Below, one piece after another: positions 13,815-23,833 of a stretch of 64,000 nt of DNA. Source of the DNA: Ornithomonoglobus_A sp045537455 (GTDB taxonomy: Bacteria > Bacillota > Clostridia > UBA1381); NCBI GenBank assembly GCA_045537455.1, contig JAZSPM010000030.1:1-64000 (forward strand). The letters are read 5' to 3'. How positions within the stretch are numbered: the first letter of the stretch is position 1; each line of letters begins with the position of its first letter. The position numbers and the translations under genes are program-made. Below the pieces are notes generated by a model that ran no database searches, was not told the origin of the DNA, and was given only the letters and a program-made list of their open reading frames with translations.

Positions 13815-16520
13815 ATGGATTTTAAAAATGTAGGAAAAGAATACAGACCTATTCCTTTCTGGAGCTGGAATGAAAAGCTTGACACAGCAGAAACAAAGGA
13901 ACAGATTCACAAAATGGACGAGGTTGGCATAGGCGGATTCTTTATGCACGCAAGAGGCGGACTTCAGACTGAATATATGAGTGAAGAATGGTTTGATAAT
14001 GTTCAAGCCTCAATCGAAGCGGCAGACGAGTGTGGTATGCGAGCATGGGCGTATGATGAAAACGGTTGGCCAAGCGGCTTCGGAAACGGTATTGTTAACG
14101 GATTGGGTATTGAATATCAGCAGAAATATCTTCGCATGGAGGATAAGCCTGAGCATACCGATACGGCTATTTGTAAAAACGGTGAGCATTATTTCTATTA
14201 CGATATAAATCCGTTTTATGTTGATACTCTTGACGAAAAGGTTATTGCAAAATTTATTGAGGTGATTTATGAACCGTATTTTGAAAGATACGGAACAAAT
14301 TTCGAGGGCTTCTTTACGGATGAGCCTCAGATTTCAAGAGATGGTATTCCGTGGAGCTTTGTATTTGAGAAGGAATATAAATCAAGATATAACGAAAATA
14401 TTTTGGAGCATCTTGAGGAGCTGTTTTTGCCTGTAGGAGACTACAAGCTAACAAGGGTTAAATTCTGGAAGATGGTAACGGATTTGTTTTCAAGTGCTTT
14501 TGCGAAGCAAATATATGACTGGTGTGAAGAGCACGGTTTAAAGCTTACAGGTCACCTTGTAATTGAAGAATCTTTGCAGGGACAGTTAACGTGTAACGGT
14601 GCTTGTATGCCGCATTATGAATATTTTCATATTCCGGGTATGGACTGGCTGTATAGAAACATTTATGCTTGTCTTACACCTTTACAGGTTTCTTCGGTAG
14701 CGGAGCAGCTTGGACGTGACAGTATATTATCAGAAACCTTTGCACTGTGCGGTCATAATGTAAGCTTTGATGAGCTTAAGGGTATTTATGAGTGGCAGAT
14801 GGTTCATGGAATAAATCTGCTTTGTCAGCACCTTGAGGGTTATTCAATAAGAGGTATAAGAAAAAGAGACTATCCGCCTGCAATGTATCTGCAGCAACCG
14901 TGGTGGAGTGAATATGATAAATTCAACGATGCTATGTCAAGAGTGGGTATGATATTAAGAGACGGCAAAAAAATGGTTGATGTGCTGCTTCTTCATCCTC
15001 AGACAACAGCGTGGTCTATGTTTGACTGTAACGAAAACAAGGGATTGGAAGAGCTTGATAAACAACTGATAAATATCATGAAAAAGCTTGAACGAAAGCA
15101 TGTCAGATTCCATTTCGGTGATGAGACTATAATGGAGCGTCATGCTAAAGTGGAAAACGGTAAGCTTATAATCGGACAGCAAAGTTATTCGTATGTAATA
15201 GACCCGGGCTGTGAAATACTTCTTGATAATACAAGGTCACTTCTTGATGAATTTAAGGCATCAGGCGGTAAAATAGTTACGGCTGATGAAATTCCTGCGA
15301 ACAATATAGTAGATAATACAAAAATTACATATACAAAGAGTGAACATGACAAATTTACCGCACATTATTTTGTAAATACATCTGCAAATACAGAAAATGC
15401 CAAATTCAACGTGAACGGAAAAATGCTTGATATTTATACTGGCGATTTAAAGGAATTTTACGGTATTCATACTTTTGAGCCGTGGGGAAGCCTTATGATA
15501 ATTGAGGACGGTTCTGAAAATATCATTCCTGATGCAATTCCTGAAACAGAAATATCTTTAAGTGGAAGCTTTAAAGTATCAGAGGGTATACAGAACTGTA
15601 TAACGCTTGATTACTGTGATTATTATTTCGATGGAGAATTACAAGAAAAGAACGGCTATGTTTTGAATGTCTGCGAAAGAGCAAATGCACTTGAAAGAGC
15701 AGTTCAGATTCATCAGGATTATCATGTAAAGGCTGATTATATCCCTGAAAAGCTTTATCTTGTATGTGAGACACCTGAAATCTTTAAAATTTCAGTAAAC
15801 GGAACTGAAATAGAAAAGAAAATTGACGGATATTTTGCTGATAAGAGCTTTAAAAAGCTTGAGATTTCAAAATATATGAAGCAAGGCGAGAATACAATTT
15901 CATTTGATGTTGACTTTAAGCAAAGTGATGAGTTCTATGAAAATCTGAAAAAATCATATACTTTTGAAACCGAAAAGAACAAGCTTGCATATGATATTGA
16001 AATAGAAGCAATTTATCTTATTGGTGAATTCAGCGTTAAAACTGACGGCAAATGGACAGGGCTTGATAAAAATGCCGTAAGATACAGCGGTGATTTTGTC
16101 ATAGCTGCACCGAAAAAGGAAATTGATATAAAGCATATAGAAAAACAGGGTTATCCGTTCTTCAGCGGCGAGCTTGAGATTGAAGGTGAGATTGATATAA
16201 CAGGAGAAAAGCCCGTGCTTGTGCTTGATAGAAAGGGCGTTAATGCTGTAAGAGTTGAAATAAATGGAATTACAAAAGTAATGCTTACAGGGAACAGAAT
16301 GTCATTAAAGGAATTTAATGCACAGGGTAAGACAAAGGTTAAGCTTACGCTTATAAACAATCTAAGAAACCTGCTTGGCCCTCATCATCTTGAAGAAGGT
16401 GAAAGTTATTCGGTAGCAGCGGATGCTTTCTTTAAGGAAGCTTGTGTATGGAATAAAAATATATGGGCGACTATTGTGTGCTGGAATGATGATTATTGTT
16501 TTGTAGAAATGAGTATATAA
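13815..16520 (+). CDS. GH106-like cytoplasmic glycoside hydrolase
   Basis: A 901-residue protein without signal peptide, so intracellular. The N-terminus has RPIPFWSWNEKLD, GGFFMHARGG (about residue 42) and AWAYDENGWPSGFG (about residue 78), a pattern of large (beta/alpha)8-barrel glycosidases in the GH106 (alpha-L-rhamnosidase) and related group. Candidate catalytic acids are in GFFTDEP (about residue 174) and LTGHLVIEE (about 240-250). The second half is beta-rich, as in accessory beta-sandwich domains. It stands alone between its own promoter and terminator. Rhamnosidase specificity is only a guess; related uncharacterised families share these motifs. Confidence 0.6.
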   Translation: MDFKNVGKEYRPIPFWSWNEKLDTAETKEQIHKMDEVGIGGFFMHARGGLQTEYMSEEWFDNVQASIEAADECGMRAWAYDENGWPSGFGNGIVNGLGIEYQQKYLRMEDKPEHTDTAICKNGEHYFYYDINPFYVDTLDEKVIAKFIEVIYEPYFERYGTNFEGFFTDEPQISRDGIPWSFVFEKEYKSRYNENILEHLEELFLPVGDYKLTRVKFWKMVTDLFSSAFAKQIYDWCEEHGLKLTGHLVIEESLQGQLTCNGACMPHYEYFHIPGMDWLYRNIYACLTPLQVSSVAEQLGRDSILSETFALCGHNVSFDELKGIYEWQMVHGINLLCQHLEGYSIRGIRKRDYPPAMYLQQPWWSEYDKFNDAMSRVGMILRDGKKMVDVLLLHPQTTAWSMFDCNENKGLEELDKQLINIMKKLERKHVRFHFGDETIMERHAKVENGKLIIGQQSYSYVIDPGCEILLDNTRSLLDEFKASGGKIVTADEIPANNIVDNTKITYTKSEHDKFTAHYFVNTSANTENAKFNVNGKMLDIYTGDLKEFYGIHTFEPWGSLMIIEDGSENIIPDAIPETEISLSGSFKVSEGIQNCITLDYCDYYFDGELQEKNGYVLNVCERANALERAVQIHQDYHVKADYIPEKLYLVCETPEIFKISVNGTEIEKKIDGYFADKSFKKLEISKYMKQGENTISFDVDFKQSDEFYENLKKSYTFETEKNKLAYDIEIEAIYLIGEFSVKTDGKWTGLDKNAVRYSGDFVIAAPKKEIDIKHIEKQGYPFFSGELEIEGEIDITGEKPVLVLDRKGVNAVRVEINGITKVMLTGNRMSLKEFNAQGKTKVKLTLINNLRNLLGPHHLEEGESYSVAADAFFKEACVWNKNIWATIVCWNDDYCFVEMSI

Positions 16521-16528
16521 TTTAGCAA

Positions 16529-16554
16529 GGGCGGATTTGATATCCGCTCTTTTT
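16529..16554 (+). terminator. terminator after the GH106-like gene
   Basis: GGGCGGAT / ATCCGCTC hairpin with a 5-base loop and a TTTTT tail. Confidence 0.8.
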
Positions 16555-16578
16555 GAATAAAAAATTATACAATATCCG

Positions 16579-16607
16579 TTGACTTTTGAACAATTTGGTA
16601 GTATAAT
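16579..16607 (+). promoter_or_regulatory. sigma-A-type promoter of dprA-topA-trmFO
   Basis: TTGACT (16579-16584), 17-base spacer, TATAAT (16602-16607), about 65 bases before dprA. Confidence 0.7.
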
Positions 16608-16673
16608 TATAATCGGTGTATTTTGCAACTAAGGTATTTTATGTGTTTTACGATATATTAGAGGAGGATGTGT

Positions 16674-17882
16674 ATGACAAATACCATAAAATGGTTATGG
16701 CTGACTGTTATGAGAGGAATGACTCCGTTTAAAATATCGTGTTTAATGAAAAGATACGGAAGTATTGAAGAGATATATAAGCAAAGCCGTTATTATGATG
16801 TTGAGCATATAAGTGCTACAGACAAAATTCAGTTAATGAATAAGGATTTAACAGAGGCTCAGCGAGTATATAAAAATGTATGCGATTGCGGTGCTTATAT
16901 CATGACTTGCGATAATCCGCATTATCCCAAGACTTTAAAGAATATTGAACCGATGCCGTATGTTCTTTATATGAAGGGTAATCCTATGAATCTTGATAAG
17001 ATATTGGGAATAGGAGTAGTCGGAACAAGAAATAATACCGATTACGGAGCAATGTGTGCTTCGAGAATTTCATATAGGCTTGGTAAGCTTGGAGCTACGG
17101 TTATAAGTGGTATGGCTTTGGGAATAGATTGTATTGCAATGCATGCGGCTGTAAAATCAGGAGCAAGAACAATAGGAGTTCTTGGGACGGGTATAGATAT
17201 GGCATATCCAACTAAGAACAGATGGCTTTTTGATGAGGTTGCCAAAACAGGACTTATAATTTCGGAATATCCTCCGGGAACACACGGAAGTAAAACTACA
17301 TTTCCACAGAGAAACAGAATAATAGCAGGCTTATCAAAGGGAGTGCTTGTTGTTGAAGGCTCAAAAGGCAGTGGCTCTCTTATAACAGCAGGATTTGCTG
17401 TTGAATATAACCGTGACGTTTTTGCAGTGCCAAGAAGCATTGGTGTTAAGAATATGCAAGGTAGGCTCATGGACGGTACAAATGCTCTTATACAGGAGGG
17501 TGCAAAGCTTGTTACCAGTGCCGAGGATATATTATCAGAATATACTCATATAATGAAGTTTACAGCACTTGAGGATGACGAGTATTTTCCTGAATATAAA
17601 GATATAAAAAATATAAAGGTAAAAAAAGAGCCTGAAAAGGCTGTTGTTAAACCAAAAACAGAACAGGTAAAAAAGAAAGATATATCATCAATACTTGCAA
17701 AGGCGTCAAATGAAAATGAAAAGAGCGTTATAAATCTGCTCAACGGAAAAGAACTGTATCCTGATGAAATTACTCAGTCACTTGATGCAGATATTGGCGG
17801 ATTAGGCGTAACACTTACATTAATGGAAACCAAGGGAATAATAAAAAAGCTTCCTGATGGAAGATATATTTTAGAAATGTAA
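16674..17882 (+). CDS. dprA: DNA-processing protein DprA (Smf)
   Basis: 402-residue cytoplasmic protein that binds incoming single-stranded DNA and loads RecA in natural transformation; it is also conserved in bacteria not known to be competent. The Rossmann-like core (about residues 95-300) shows GVVGTRNNTDYG, SGMALGID and the FPQRNRIIAGLSKG motif. A Lys-rich linker leads to a C-terminal winged-helix domain (about 335-402) ending LPDGRYILEM. The ATG at 16674 is preferred to 16668 because GAGGAGG lies 6 bases before it and would overlap the earlier ATG. It is followed 20 bases later by topA, the usual gene order. Confidence 0.95.
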   Translation: MTNTIKWLWLTVMRGMTPFKISCLMKRYGSIEEIYKQSRYYDVEHISATDKIQLMNKDLTEAQRVYKNVCDCGAYIMTCDNPHYPKTLKNIEPMPYVLYMKGNPMNLDKILGIGVVGTRNNTDYGAMCASRISYRLGKLGATVISGMALGIDCIAMHAAVKSGARTIGVLGTGIDMAYPTKNRWLFDEVAKTGLIISEYPPGTHGSKTTFPQRNRIIAGLSKGVLVVEGSKGSGSLITAGFAVEYNRDVFAVPRSIGVKNMQGRLMDGTNALIQEGAKLVTSAEDILSEYTHIMKFTALEDDEYFPEYKDIKNIKVKKEPEKAVVKPKTEQVKKKDISSILAKASNENEKSVINLLNGKELYPDEITQSLDADIGGLGVTLTLMETKGIIKKLPDGRYILEM

Positions 17883-17902
17883 TATGAGAAAGGAATAAAG
17901 GA

Positions 17903-19984
17903 ATGGCGGCAAAGAAAAAATTATTAATAGTTGAGTCACCGGCAAAGGCAGGAACAATAAAAAAATATCTCGGTTCGGATTATACAGTTATGGCATCAAT
18001 GGGACATATCATAGACCTTCCCAAAAGCCAGCTTGGAGTTGACGTTGATAATGATTTCGTTCCTAAATATATAACGATAAGAGGTAAGGGCGAATTACTT
18101 TCACAGCTTAAGAAAGAAGCTTCAAAAGCAGATGCTGTATATCTCGCAACCGACCCTGACCGTGAAGGAGAGGCAATAAGCTGGCATCTTGCTCAGGCAT
18201 TGAATATAGACCCGAAATCAAAGTGCCGTGTTACCTTTAATGAAATAACAAAAAAAGCGGTTAAGGCGGCAATAAAAGAGCCGAGAAGTATTGATATGGA
18301 CTTGGTTGATGCTCAGCAGGCAAGACGTGTGCTTGACAGAATTGTGGGTTACAAGATAAGTCCGATACTTTGGGAAAAGGTTAAAAAAGGACTCAGTGCA
18401 GGGCGAGTTCAGTCTGTGGCAACAAGACTGATATGTGACCGTGAAGAGAAGATTGAAAATTTTGTGCCTGAGGAATACTGGACAATCAATGCAAATTTAA
18501 CAGAGCCAAAATCCAAAAAGAGCTTTGAAGCAAAATATTTTGGTGAAAATGGTAAGGAAACAAAGATTTCGAACGGCGAGGATGCAAGAAAGCTTGTTCA
18601 GGCAATTCAAAAATCAGATTTTACAGTAGACAGCGTAAAACTCGGCGAAGTAAAGCGTATGCCTCAGCCGCCGTTTACAACGAGTACATTACAGCAGGAT
18701 GCATCAAGAAAACTGAATTATCAGTCAGCAAAAACAATGCAGATTGCACAGGTTTTATACGAGGGTGTTAACCTCGGCGGGAAAATGGGAACAATCGGTC
18801 TTATAACTTATATGAGAACGGATTCATTGAGAATATCGGATGATGCACAGGCAGAAGCGATAGCATTCCTTAAAGAAAATTACGGGTCGGAGTATGTTCA
18901 GCCAAGACAGTATAAGGCACGTAAGAATGCTCAGGATGCACACGAGGCAATAAGACCGACATCCATTAATATTAAGCCTATTGATATAAAGGATAAGCTT
19001 ACAAATGACCAGTATAAGCTTTACAAGCTCATATGGGAACGATTTGCGGCGTCTCAGATGGAGTGTGCTGTTTACGAAACTGCAAATGCGGTTATCAATG
19101 CAGGTACTCACACATTCAAGGCTTCGGGCAGACGTTTGAAGTTTAAAGGATATATGGCTGTTTATGTTGAGGGTAGTGACGAAAAGGAAGAAAAGGATAA
19201 AATGCTTCCTAAGCTTGAAGAAAAACAATCACTCGTATTGGAAAAGCTTGAGCCTAATCAGCATTTTACACAGCCACCTGCAAGATACAGCGACGCTACA
19301 TTAATTAAAGAGCTTGAAGAAAACGGTATAGGCAGACCGTCAACATATTCTCCGACTATTTCAACTATAGTTTCAAGAGGATATGTAGTAAGAAATAAGC
19401 GTCAGCTTGTTCCGACAGAGCTTGGCTTCGTTACAACGGATATTATGAAGAATAACTTTAAGGATATAGTAGACGTTGAATTTACGGCAGGCATGGAAAA
19501 TGACCTTGACAGCGTTGAGGACGGCAGTGTTAAATGGATAGATATTATACGTGATTTCTATCCGCCGTTTGCAAAAAATCTTGAAGAAGCACATGAGCGT
19601 GTGGCAAAGATCAAGATTAAGGATGAGGAATCTGATGTAGTCTGTGACAAATGCGGACGAAAGATGGTATACAAGCTTTCAAAATTCGGTAAGTTCCTTG
19701 CGTGTCCGGGTTATCCTGAATGTAAAAATACAATGGCAATACGTGAAGGGACAGGCGTTGAGTGCCCTAAATGCGGTGGCGAAATTCTTGTTAAGAAATC
19801 AAGAAAGGGTAAGGTTTATTATGGGTGTGAGCATTCGCCAAAATGTGATTTTATGGCGTGGGATGCACCTGTAAAAGACGAGAAATGTCCTCAGTGCGGT
19901 GGCTTGCTTTTAAAGAAAAACGGAAGAGCGAAAAAGATTTTATGCTATAGTGAAAACTGCAGCTATGAAAGGAAGATAAAATAG
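17903..19984 (+). CDS. topA: DNA topoisomerase I
   Basis: Type IA topoisomerase of 693 residues that relaxes negative supercoils by single-strand passage. The Toprim domain opens with LLIVESPAKAGTI and has ATDPDREGEAIS near residue 90. The active-site tyrosine is in ITYMRTDSLR, about residue 303. Three C-terminal zinc ribbons follow (CDKCGRKM...CPGYPEC, CPKCGGE...CEHSPKC, CPQCGGL...CYSENC), each with four cysteines. It sits between dprA and trmFO in an operon, and its stop TAG shares its last base with the trmFO GTG start. Confidence 0.98.
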   Translation: MAAKKKLLIVESPAKAGTIKKYLGSDYTVMASMGHIIDLPKSQLGVDVDNDFVPKYITIRGKGELLSQLKKEASKADAVYLATDPDREGEAISWHLAQALNIDPKSKCRVTFNEITKKAVKAAIKEPRSIDMDLVDAQQARRVLDRIVGYKISPILWEKVKKGLSAGRVQSVATRLICDREEKIENFVPEEYWTINANLTEPKSKKSFEAKYFGENGKETKISNGEDARKLVQAIQKSDFTVDSVKLGEVKRMPQPPFTTSTLQQDASRKLNYQSAKTMQIAQVLYEGVNLGGKMGTIGLITYMRTDSLRISDDAQAEAIAFLKENYGSEYVQPRQYKARKNAQDAHEAIRPTSINIKPIDIKDKLTNDQYKLYKLIWERFAASQMECAVYETANAVINAGTHTFKASGRRLKFKGYMAVYVEGSDEKEEKDKMLPKLEEKQSLVLEKLEPNQHFTQPPARYSDATLIKELEENGIGRPSTYSPTISTIVSRGYVVRNKRQLVPTELGFVTTDIMKNNFKDIVDVEFTAGMENDLDSVEDGSVKWIDIIRDFYPPFAKNLEEAHERVAKIKIKDEESDVVCDKCGRKMVYKLSKFGKFLACPGYPECKNTMAIREGTGVECPKCGGEILVKKSRKGKVYYGCEHSPKCDFMAWDAPVKDEKCPQCGGLLLKKNGRAKKILCYSENCSYERKIK

Positions 19985-21288
19985 TGGTAAAGGTAATAGG
20001 TGCAGGGCTTGCCGGCTGTGAGGCTGTATGGCAGCTTGTTAAAGAGGGAATAGAGGTACAACTTTATGAGATGAAGCCTAAAAAATTCTCTCCTGCACAT
20101 AGTATGGAGGGCTTTGCAGAGCTTGTATGCTCGAATTCCTTAAAAGCTGACAGAATTGAAAATGCCTGCGGATTGCTAAAAGAGGAAATGCGTATGTTTG
20201 ATTCTCTTATGATGCAGGCGGCAGATATATCGAAAGTCCCTGCCGGAGGTGCTTTGGCTGTAGATAGAGAAATTTTCTCTGATTATATTACGGAAAAAAT
20301 AAAATCACATCCGCTTGTTACGGTGATAAATGAGGAAGTATCGGAAATTAATCCTGATGAATATACAATCATTGCAACAGGTCCACTTACCTCAGATGCA
20401 CTGTCAGAAGCAATAGCGGAGCTTACAGGAGATTCCGAATTGTATTTTTACGATGCCGCTGCACCGATTGTAACAGAGGAGAGCATAGACAAAGAAAAGA
20501 CCTTCAAGGCGGCAAGATACGATAAGGGTACGGCTGATTATATTAACTGTCCAATGACAAAGGAAGAATATACTGCATTTTTTAAAGCACTTACAACAGC
20601 CGAAACAGCACCTTTGAAGGAATTTGAAAATCAAAAGGTTTTTGAGGGGTGTATGCCTGTTGAGGTTATGGCAAAGCGTGGCTTTGAAACACTGACCTTT
20701 GGTCCTTTAAAGCCTGTTGGGTTAACAAATCCAAGAACAGGTAAGGATGATGCATATGCGGTTGTTCAGCTAAGACAGGACAATAAAGAAGGTACGCTGT
20801 ATAATCTTGTAGGCTTTCAGACTAACCTTAAATGGGGAGAGCAAAAGCGTGTGTTTTCCATGATACCCGGTTTAGAGAATGCTGATTTTGTAAGATACGG
20901 TGTTATGCACAGAAACACATATATCAATTCACCAAAGCTTCTTAATCAATATTATCAGATGAAGCAATATGGTAAGGTGTTTTTTGCAGGTCAGATAACG
21001 GGTGTTGAGGGGTATGTTGAAAGTGCATCAAGCGGAATACTCGCAGGCTTTAACATGGCAAGAATGATAAAGGACAAGCCTGTATTGGAGCCTGATTCAA
21101 AAACGTGTATCGGGGCGTTGCCCTTGTATATATCAAATACAGCAAATGATAAATTCCAGCCTATGAATGCGAATTTTGGCATCATAGACGGATTAAATGA
21201 AAGAATAAAAAAGAAAGCAGAGCGTTATGAGAAAATAGCAAACAGAGCGCTTTGCGTATTAGAAGAAAATCTGAAAGGAGTAAATTAA
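19984..21288 (+). CDS. trmFO: folate-dependent tRNA (uracil-54-C5)-methyltransferase TrmFO
   Basis: 434-residue FAD- and methylenetetrahydrofolate-dependent enzyme making ribothymidine at position 54 of tRNA. The N-terminal FAD-binding motif VIGAGLAGCEA is at residues 4-14, followed by LYEMKPKKFSPAH and the conserved CSNSLKAD. A catalytic-type cysteine lies in FEGCMPVEVMA near residue 223. The GTG start overlaps the topA stop by one base, so translation is probably coupled. This neighbourhood (dprA-topA-trmFO) is standard for Firmicutes. Confidence 0.96.
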   Translation: MVKVIGAGLAGCEAVWQLVKEGIEVQLYEMKPKKFSPAHSMEGFAELVCSNSLKADRIENACGLLKEEMRMFDSLMMQAADISKVPAGGALAVDREIFSDYITEKIKSHPLVTVINEEVSEINPDEYTIIATGPLTSDALSEAIAELTGDSELYFYDAAAPIVTEESIDKEKTFKAARYDKGTADYINCPMTKEEYTAFFKALTTAETAPLKEFENQKVFEGCMPVEVMAKRGFETLTFGPLKPVGLTNPRTGKDDAYAVVQLRQDNKEGTLYNLVGFQTNLKWGEQKRVFSMIPGLENADFVRYGVMHRNTYINSPKLLNQYYQMKQYGKVFFAGQITGVEGYVESASSGILAGFNMARMIKDKPVLEPDSKTCIGALPLYISNTANDKFQPMNANFGIIDGLNERIKKKAERYEKIANRALCVLEENLKGVN

Positions 21289-21289
21289 C

Positions 21290-21901
21290 ATGAAAAAGAT
21301 AGTTTTATTGATTTCAATGCTTGCAATAGCAGTATCAATGACAGCCTGTGGAGGAGATAAAAAGCAGTCAGCATTGGTAGGCGAGGGTACAAAAAGCACA
21401 GGAGTAATAGGCGGTGCTGATGAAGCTACCGATATAAAGGTAACTGATGAAAAGGCAGATGATAAAAAATCAGACAAGAAAGAAGATAAAAAGGAAGATA
21501 AAAAAGAAGCGAAGGCTGACAACAAGAAGTCAGAGGAAAAGAAAACAGAGCAGAAGAAGGAAAAGAAGTCGGAAGATAAAAAAGAAAGCTCAGATGCGTC
21601 TGACAACGAGCCTGAAGAAAAAGTGACACCTACATTTATGTTCTTTGTTACCAAAAAAGATTCTGACTATGACAAGGCTATGCAGGCTGTAGAAGAACTG
21701 AAAAAGTCATACGGCAAAAAAATCAGATTTGATATAGTGGACATAGATGAAAAGCCGGAAGCAAAAGAGAACTTCTCTTTGGTAGTAGGAAACACACCGG
21801 CACTTATAATGCTTGATACATCGAATAACATAAGCGATATAAAAATGAAGCTTACAGATAAAACAGAGATGGAAAGTGCAATAGAAAATGCACTTAAGTA
21901 A
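21290..21901 (+). CDS. lipoprotein with charged linker and thioredoxin-like domain
   Basis: 203-residue secreted lipoprotein. Residues 1-20 form a signal peptide ending in the lipobox SMTAC, so Cys20 is lipid-anchored to the outer face of the membrane. Residues 55-110 are a highly charged Lys/Asp/Glu linker of DKK-type repeats. The C-terminal domain (about 113-203) has the spacing of a thioredoxin fold: TPTFMFFVTKKD, a helix, FDIVDIDE, and NTPALIMLD with the cis-proline. The redox CXXC motif is missing, so it is not expected to be an oxidoreductase. It starts 2 bases after trmFO. Function unknown. Confidence 0.7.
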   Translation: MKKIVLLISMLAIAVSMTACGGDKKQSALVGEGTKSTGVIGGADEATDIKVTDEKADDKKSDKKEDKKEDKKEAKADNKKSEEKKTEQKKEKKSEDKKESSDASDNEPEEKVTPTFMFFVTKKDSDYDKAMQAVEELKKSYGKKIRFDIVDIDEKPEAKENFSLVVGNTPALIMLDTSNNISDIKMKLTDKTEMESAIENALK

Positions 21902-21919
21902 TTGAAAGGAATATAAAAT

Positions 21920-23821
21920 ATGTTTGGAATGCTGATATACATATATTTTCTTATAGCAGGATTTTTATATGCTAATGAGTTGTTTAAGGAAAAGGATATT
22001 TACTTTAAGGGTTATATAGGTGGAATATTCGGGAATATACTGCTTATGACAGGACTTATACCGTTTGCACTTGTTTTTGGATTTTCGAAAACAGCACATA
22101 TAGCCTTGATAATTGTAACAGCAATACCGTATGCAATATTAAAAATTAGAAGCAAATCATCTGCTATAGCAATAATCGTGGACAAAGAGGAAACGATTAC
22201 CCCTAAAATACTGCTGTTTCTGATATTACCAATATCACTTGTTATATGGGTATTGATGACAAATCATATTTTAGCTCCTGTTGACGGGGCAGTAGCAAGC
22301 GGACAGTGTACGTATGGGGATTTGCAGATGCACTTGGGCTTTGTAACAAGCATTGCAGAGCAGGGGAAGTTCCCGCCTCAGTACGCATTTTTGGCAGGTG
22401 AGAGACTGAATTATCCGTTTTTTGTTGATATGCTTTCATCAAGCTTGTATTTATTTGGTGCGCCTTTAAGATGGGCTGTGCTTATACCAAGTTATGTAAT
22501 ATCATTCTTGCTTGTTACGGGCTTTTATATGCTTGCATATAAGATAACAAAAAGAAAATCAGCGGCAGTTTTAGCAACAATATTCTTCTTCATAAACGGT
22601 GGATTTGGTTTTGCGTATTTCCTTGAGGGTGCAAAAGCAGATTCGACTGCATTTACGAGGATTTTTACGGATTATTACCATACGCCTACCAACTATAATG
22701 AAATGAATATCCGTTGGTCAAATACCATATGTGATATGATAATCCCGCAGAGAACGACAATGGCGGGTTGGTGTGTGATAATTCCATGCTTATATATACT
22801 TCTTGAAGCACTTGAAAAAAAGAGCGAAAAGTATTATTATATACTTGCTGTAATGGCAGGAAGCATGCCTATGATTCATACACATTCATTCCTCGCATTG
22901 GGAATGTTAAGTGCAGTTATGTTCTTTGCATATCTGCCGGAAGCAGAAAACAAAAAAGAATATATATCAAACTGGTTCATGTATGGAATAATTACAATAG
23001 GTATGGCAATGCCTCAGCTTGTGTACTGGACATTTTCACAAACCGCAGGAAACGATTCATTCCTGAATTTCCATTTTAACTGGGTAAATGAGAAAGATCC
23101 GTATCTATGGTTCTATATCAAGAACTGGGGAATGGCGTTTATACTTGCTGTTCCGGCGTTTATGAATGCAGACAAGAAGAATAAAAAGCTGTTCCTTGCA
23201 GGATTATTTATCTTTATTCTTGCAGAGCTTATACAGTTCCAGCCAAATAAATACGATAATAATAAGCTGTTTTATATCACATATATGATAATAATTATTC
23301 TTACAAGCTCTTTTGTATGCGATTTGTATGATAAAATGAAGGATATAAAAGGCAGACAATATTTTGCAGTGATTGTTATTATTGCGTATACACTTTCGGG
23401 TATACTTACAATAGGACGTGAATACAAATCAGGAGCTGATTATCATACATTCAACGATGATGATATGGAAATTGCTGAATATATAAAGGAAAATGTGCCA
23501 AGTGATGCAGTTGTACTTACTTCAACTACTCATATAAATCCTGTTGTAACACTTGCAGGAAGAACGGTATATGTGGGTTCATCACTGTATGTTCATTTCC
23601 ATGGCTTTGTTGACCAATATCAGAAGCGAAGCAGTGAGATTAAAGGAATATATTCAGGTGATATTGATACAGTAAAGAAATTCTGTAAACGAAATAATAT
23701 AGAATATGTATATGTAGGACCGTACGAGCAGAGCGAATTTGAAATAAATGAAGAAATGCTTGAACAGCTTGAGCTTGTACATCAGTCAGGAAGAAACAGC
23801 TTATACAAAGTAATACAATAA
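21920..23821 (+). CDS. polytopic membrane protein, GT-C glycosyltransferase-like
   Basis: 633 residues with about 12 hydrophobic segments and a soluble C-terminal region (about 500-633). The first extracytoplasmic loop holds an acidic motif, TYGDLQMHLGF (about residue 134), followed by GERLNYPFF, resembling the catalytic loop of GT-C-fold transferases that use polyprenyl-phosphate sugars (PMT/ArnT-like or DUF2298-like). Further motifs are HTHSFLALG and FQPNKYDNNK. It sits between the lipoprotein and hisS. Transfer of a sugar to a surface polymer or protein is plausible, but the acceptor is unknown. Confidence 0.6.
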   Translation: MFGMLIYIYFLIAGFLYANELFKEKDIYFKGYIGGIFGNILLMTGLIPFALVFGFSKTAHIALIIVTAIPYAILKIRSKSSAIAIIVDKEETITPKILLFLILPISLVIWVLMTNHILAPVDGAVASGQCTYGDLQMHLGFVTSIAEQGKFPPQYAFLAGERLNYPFFVDMLSSSLYLFGAPLRWAVLIPSYVISFLLVTGFYMLAYKITKRKSAAVLATIFFFINGGFGFAYFLEGAKADSTAFTRIFTDYYHTPTNYNEMNIRWSNTICDMIIPQRTTMAGWCVIIPCLYILLEALEKKSEKYYYILAVMAGSMPMIHTHSFLALGMLSAVMFFAYLPEAENKKEYISNWFMYGIITIGMAMPQLVYWTFSQTAGNDSFLNFHFNWVNEKDPYLWFYIKNWGMAFILAVPAFMNADKKNKKLFLAGLFIFILAELIQFQPNKYDNNKLFYITYMIIIILTSSFVCDLYDKMKDIKGRQYFAVIVIIAYTLSGILTIGREYKSGADYHTFNDDDMEIAEYIKENVPSDAVVLTSTTHINPVVTLAGRTVYVGSSLYVHFHGFVDQYQKRSSEIKGIYSGDIDTVKKFCKRNNIEYVYVGPYEQSEFEINEEMLEQLELVHQSGRNSLYKVIQ

Positions 23822-23833
23822 AAGGAGATAACA

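Noticed and set aside
16674..17882. Evidence that the organism is naturally competent
   Set aside because: dprA is widely conserved in bacteria with no known competence; no other competence gene is in the window.
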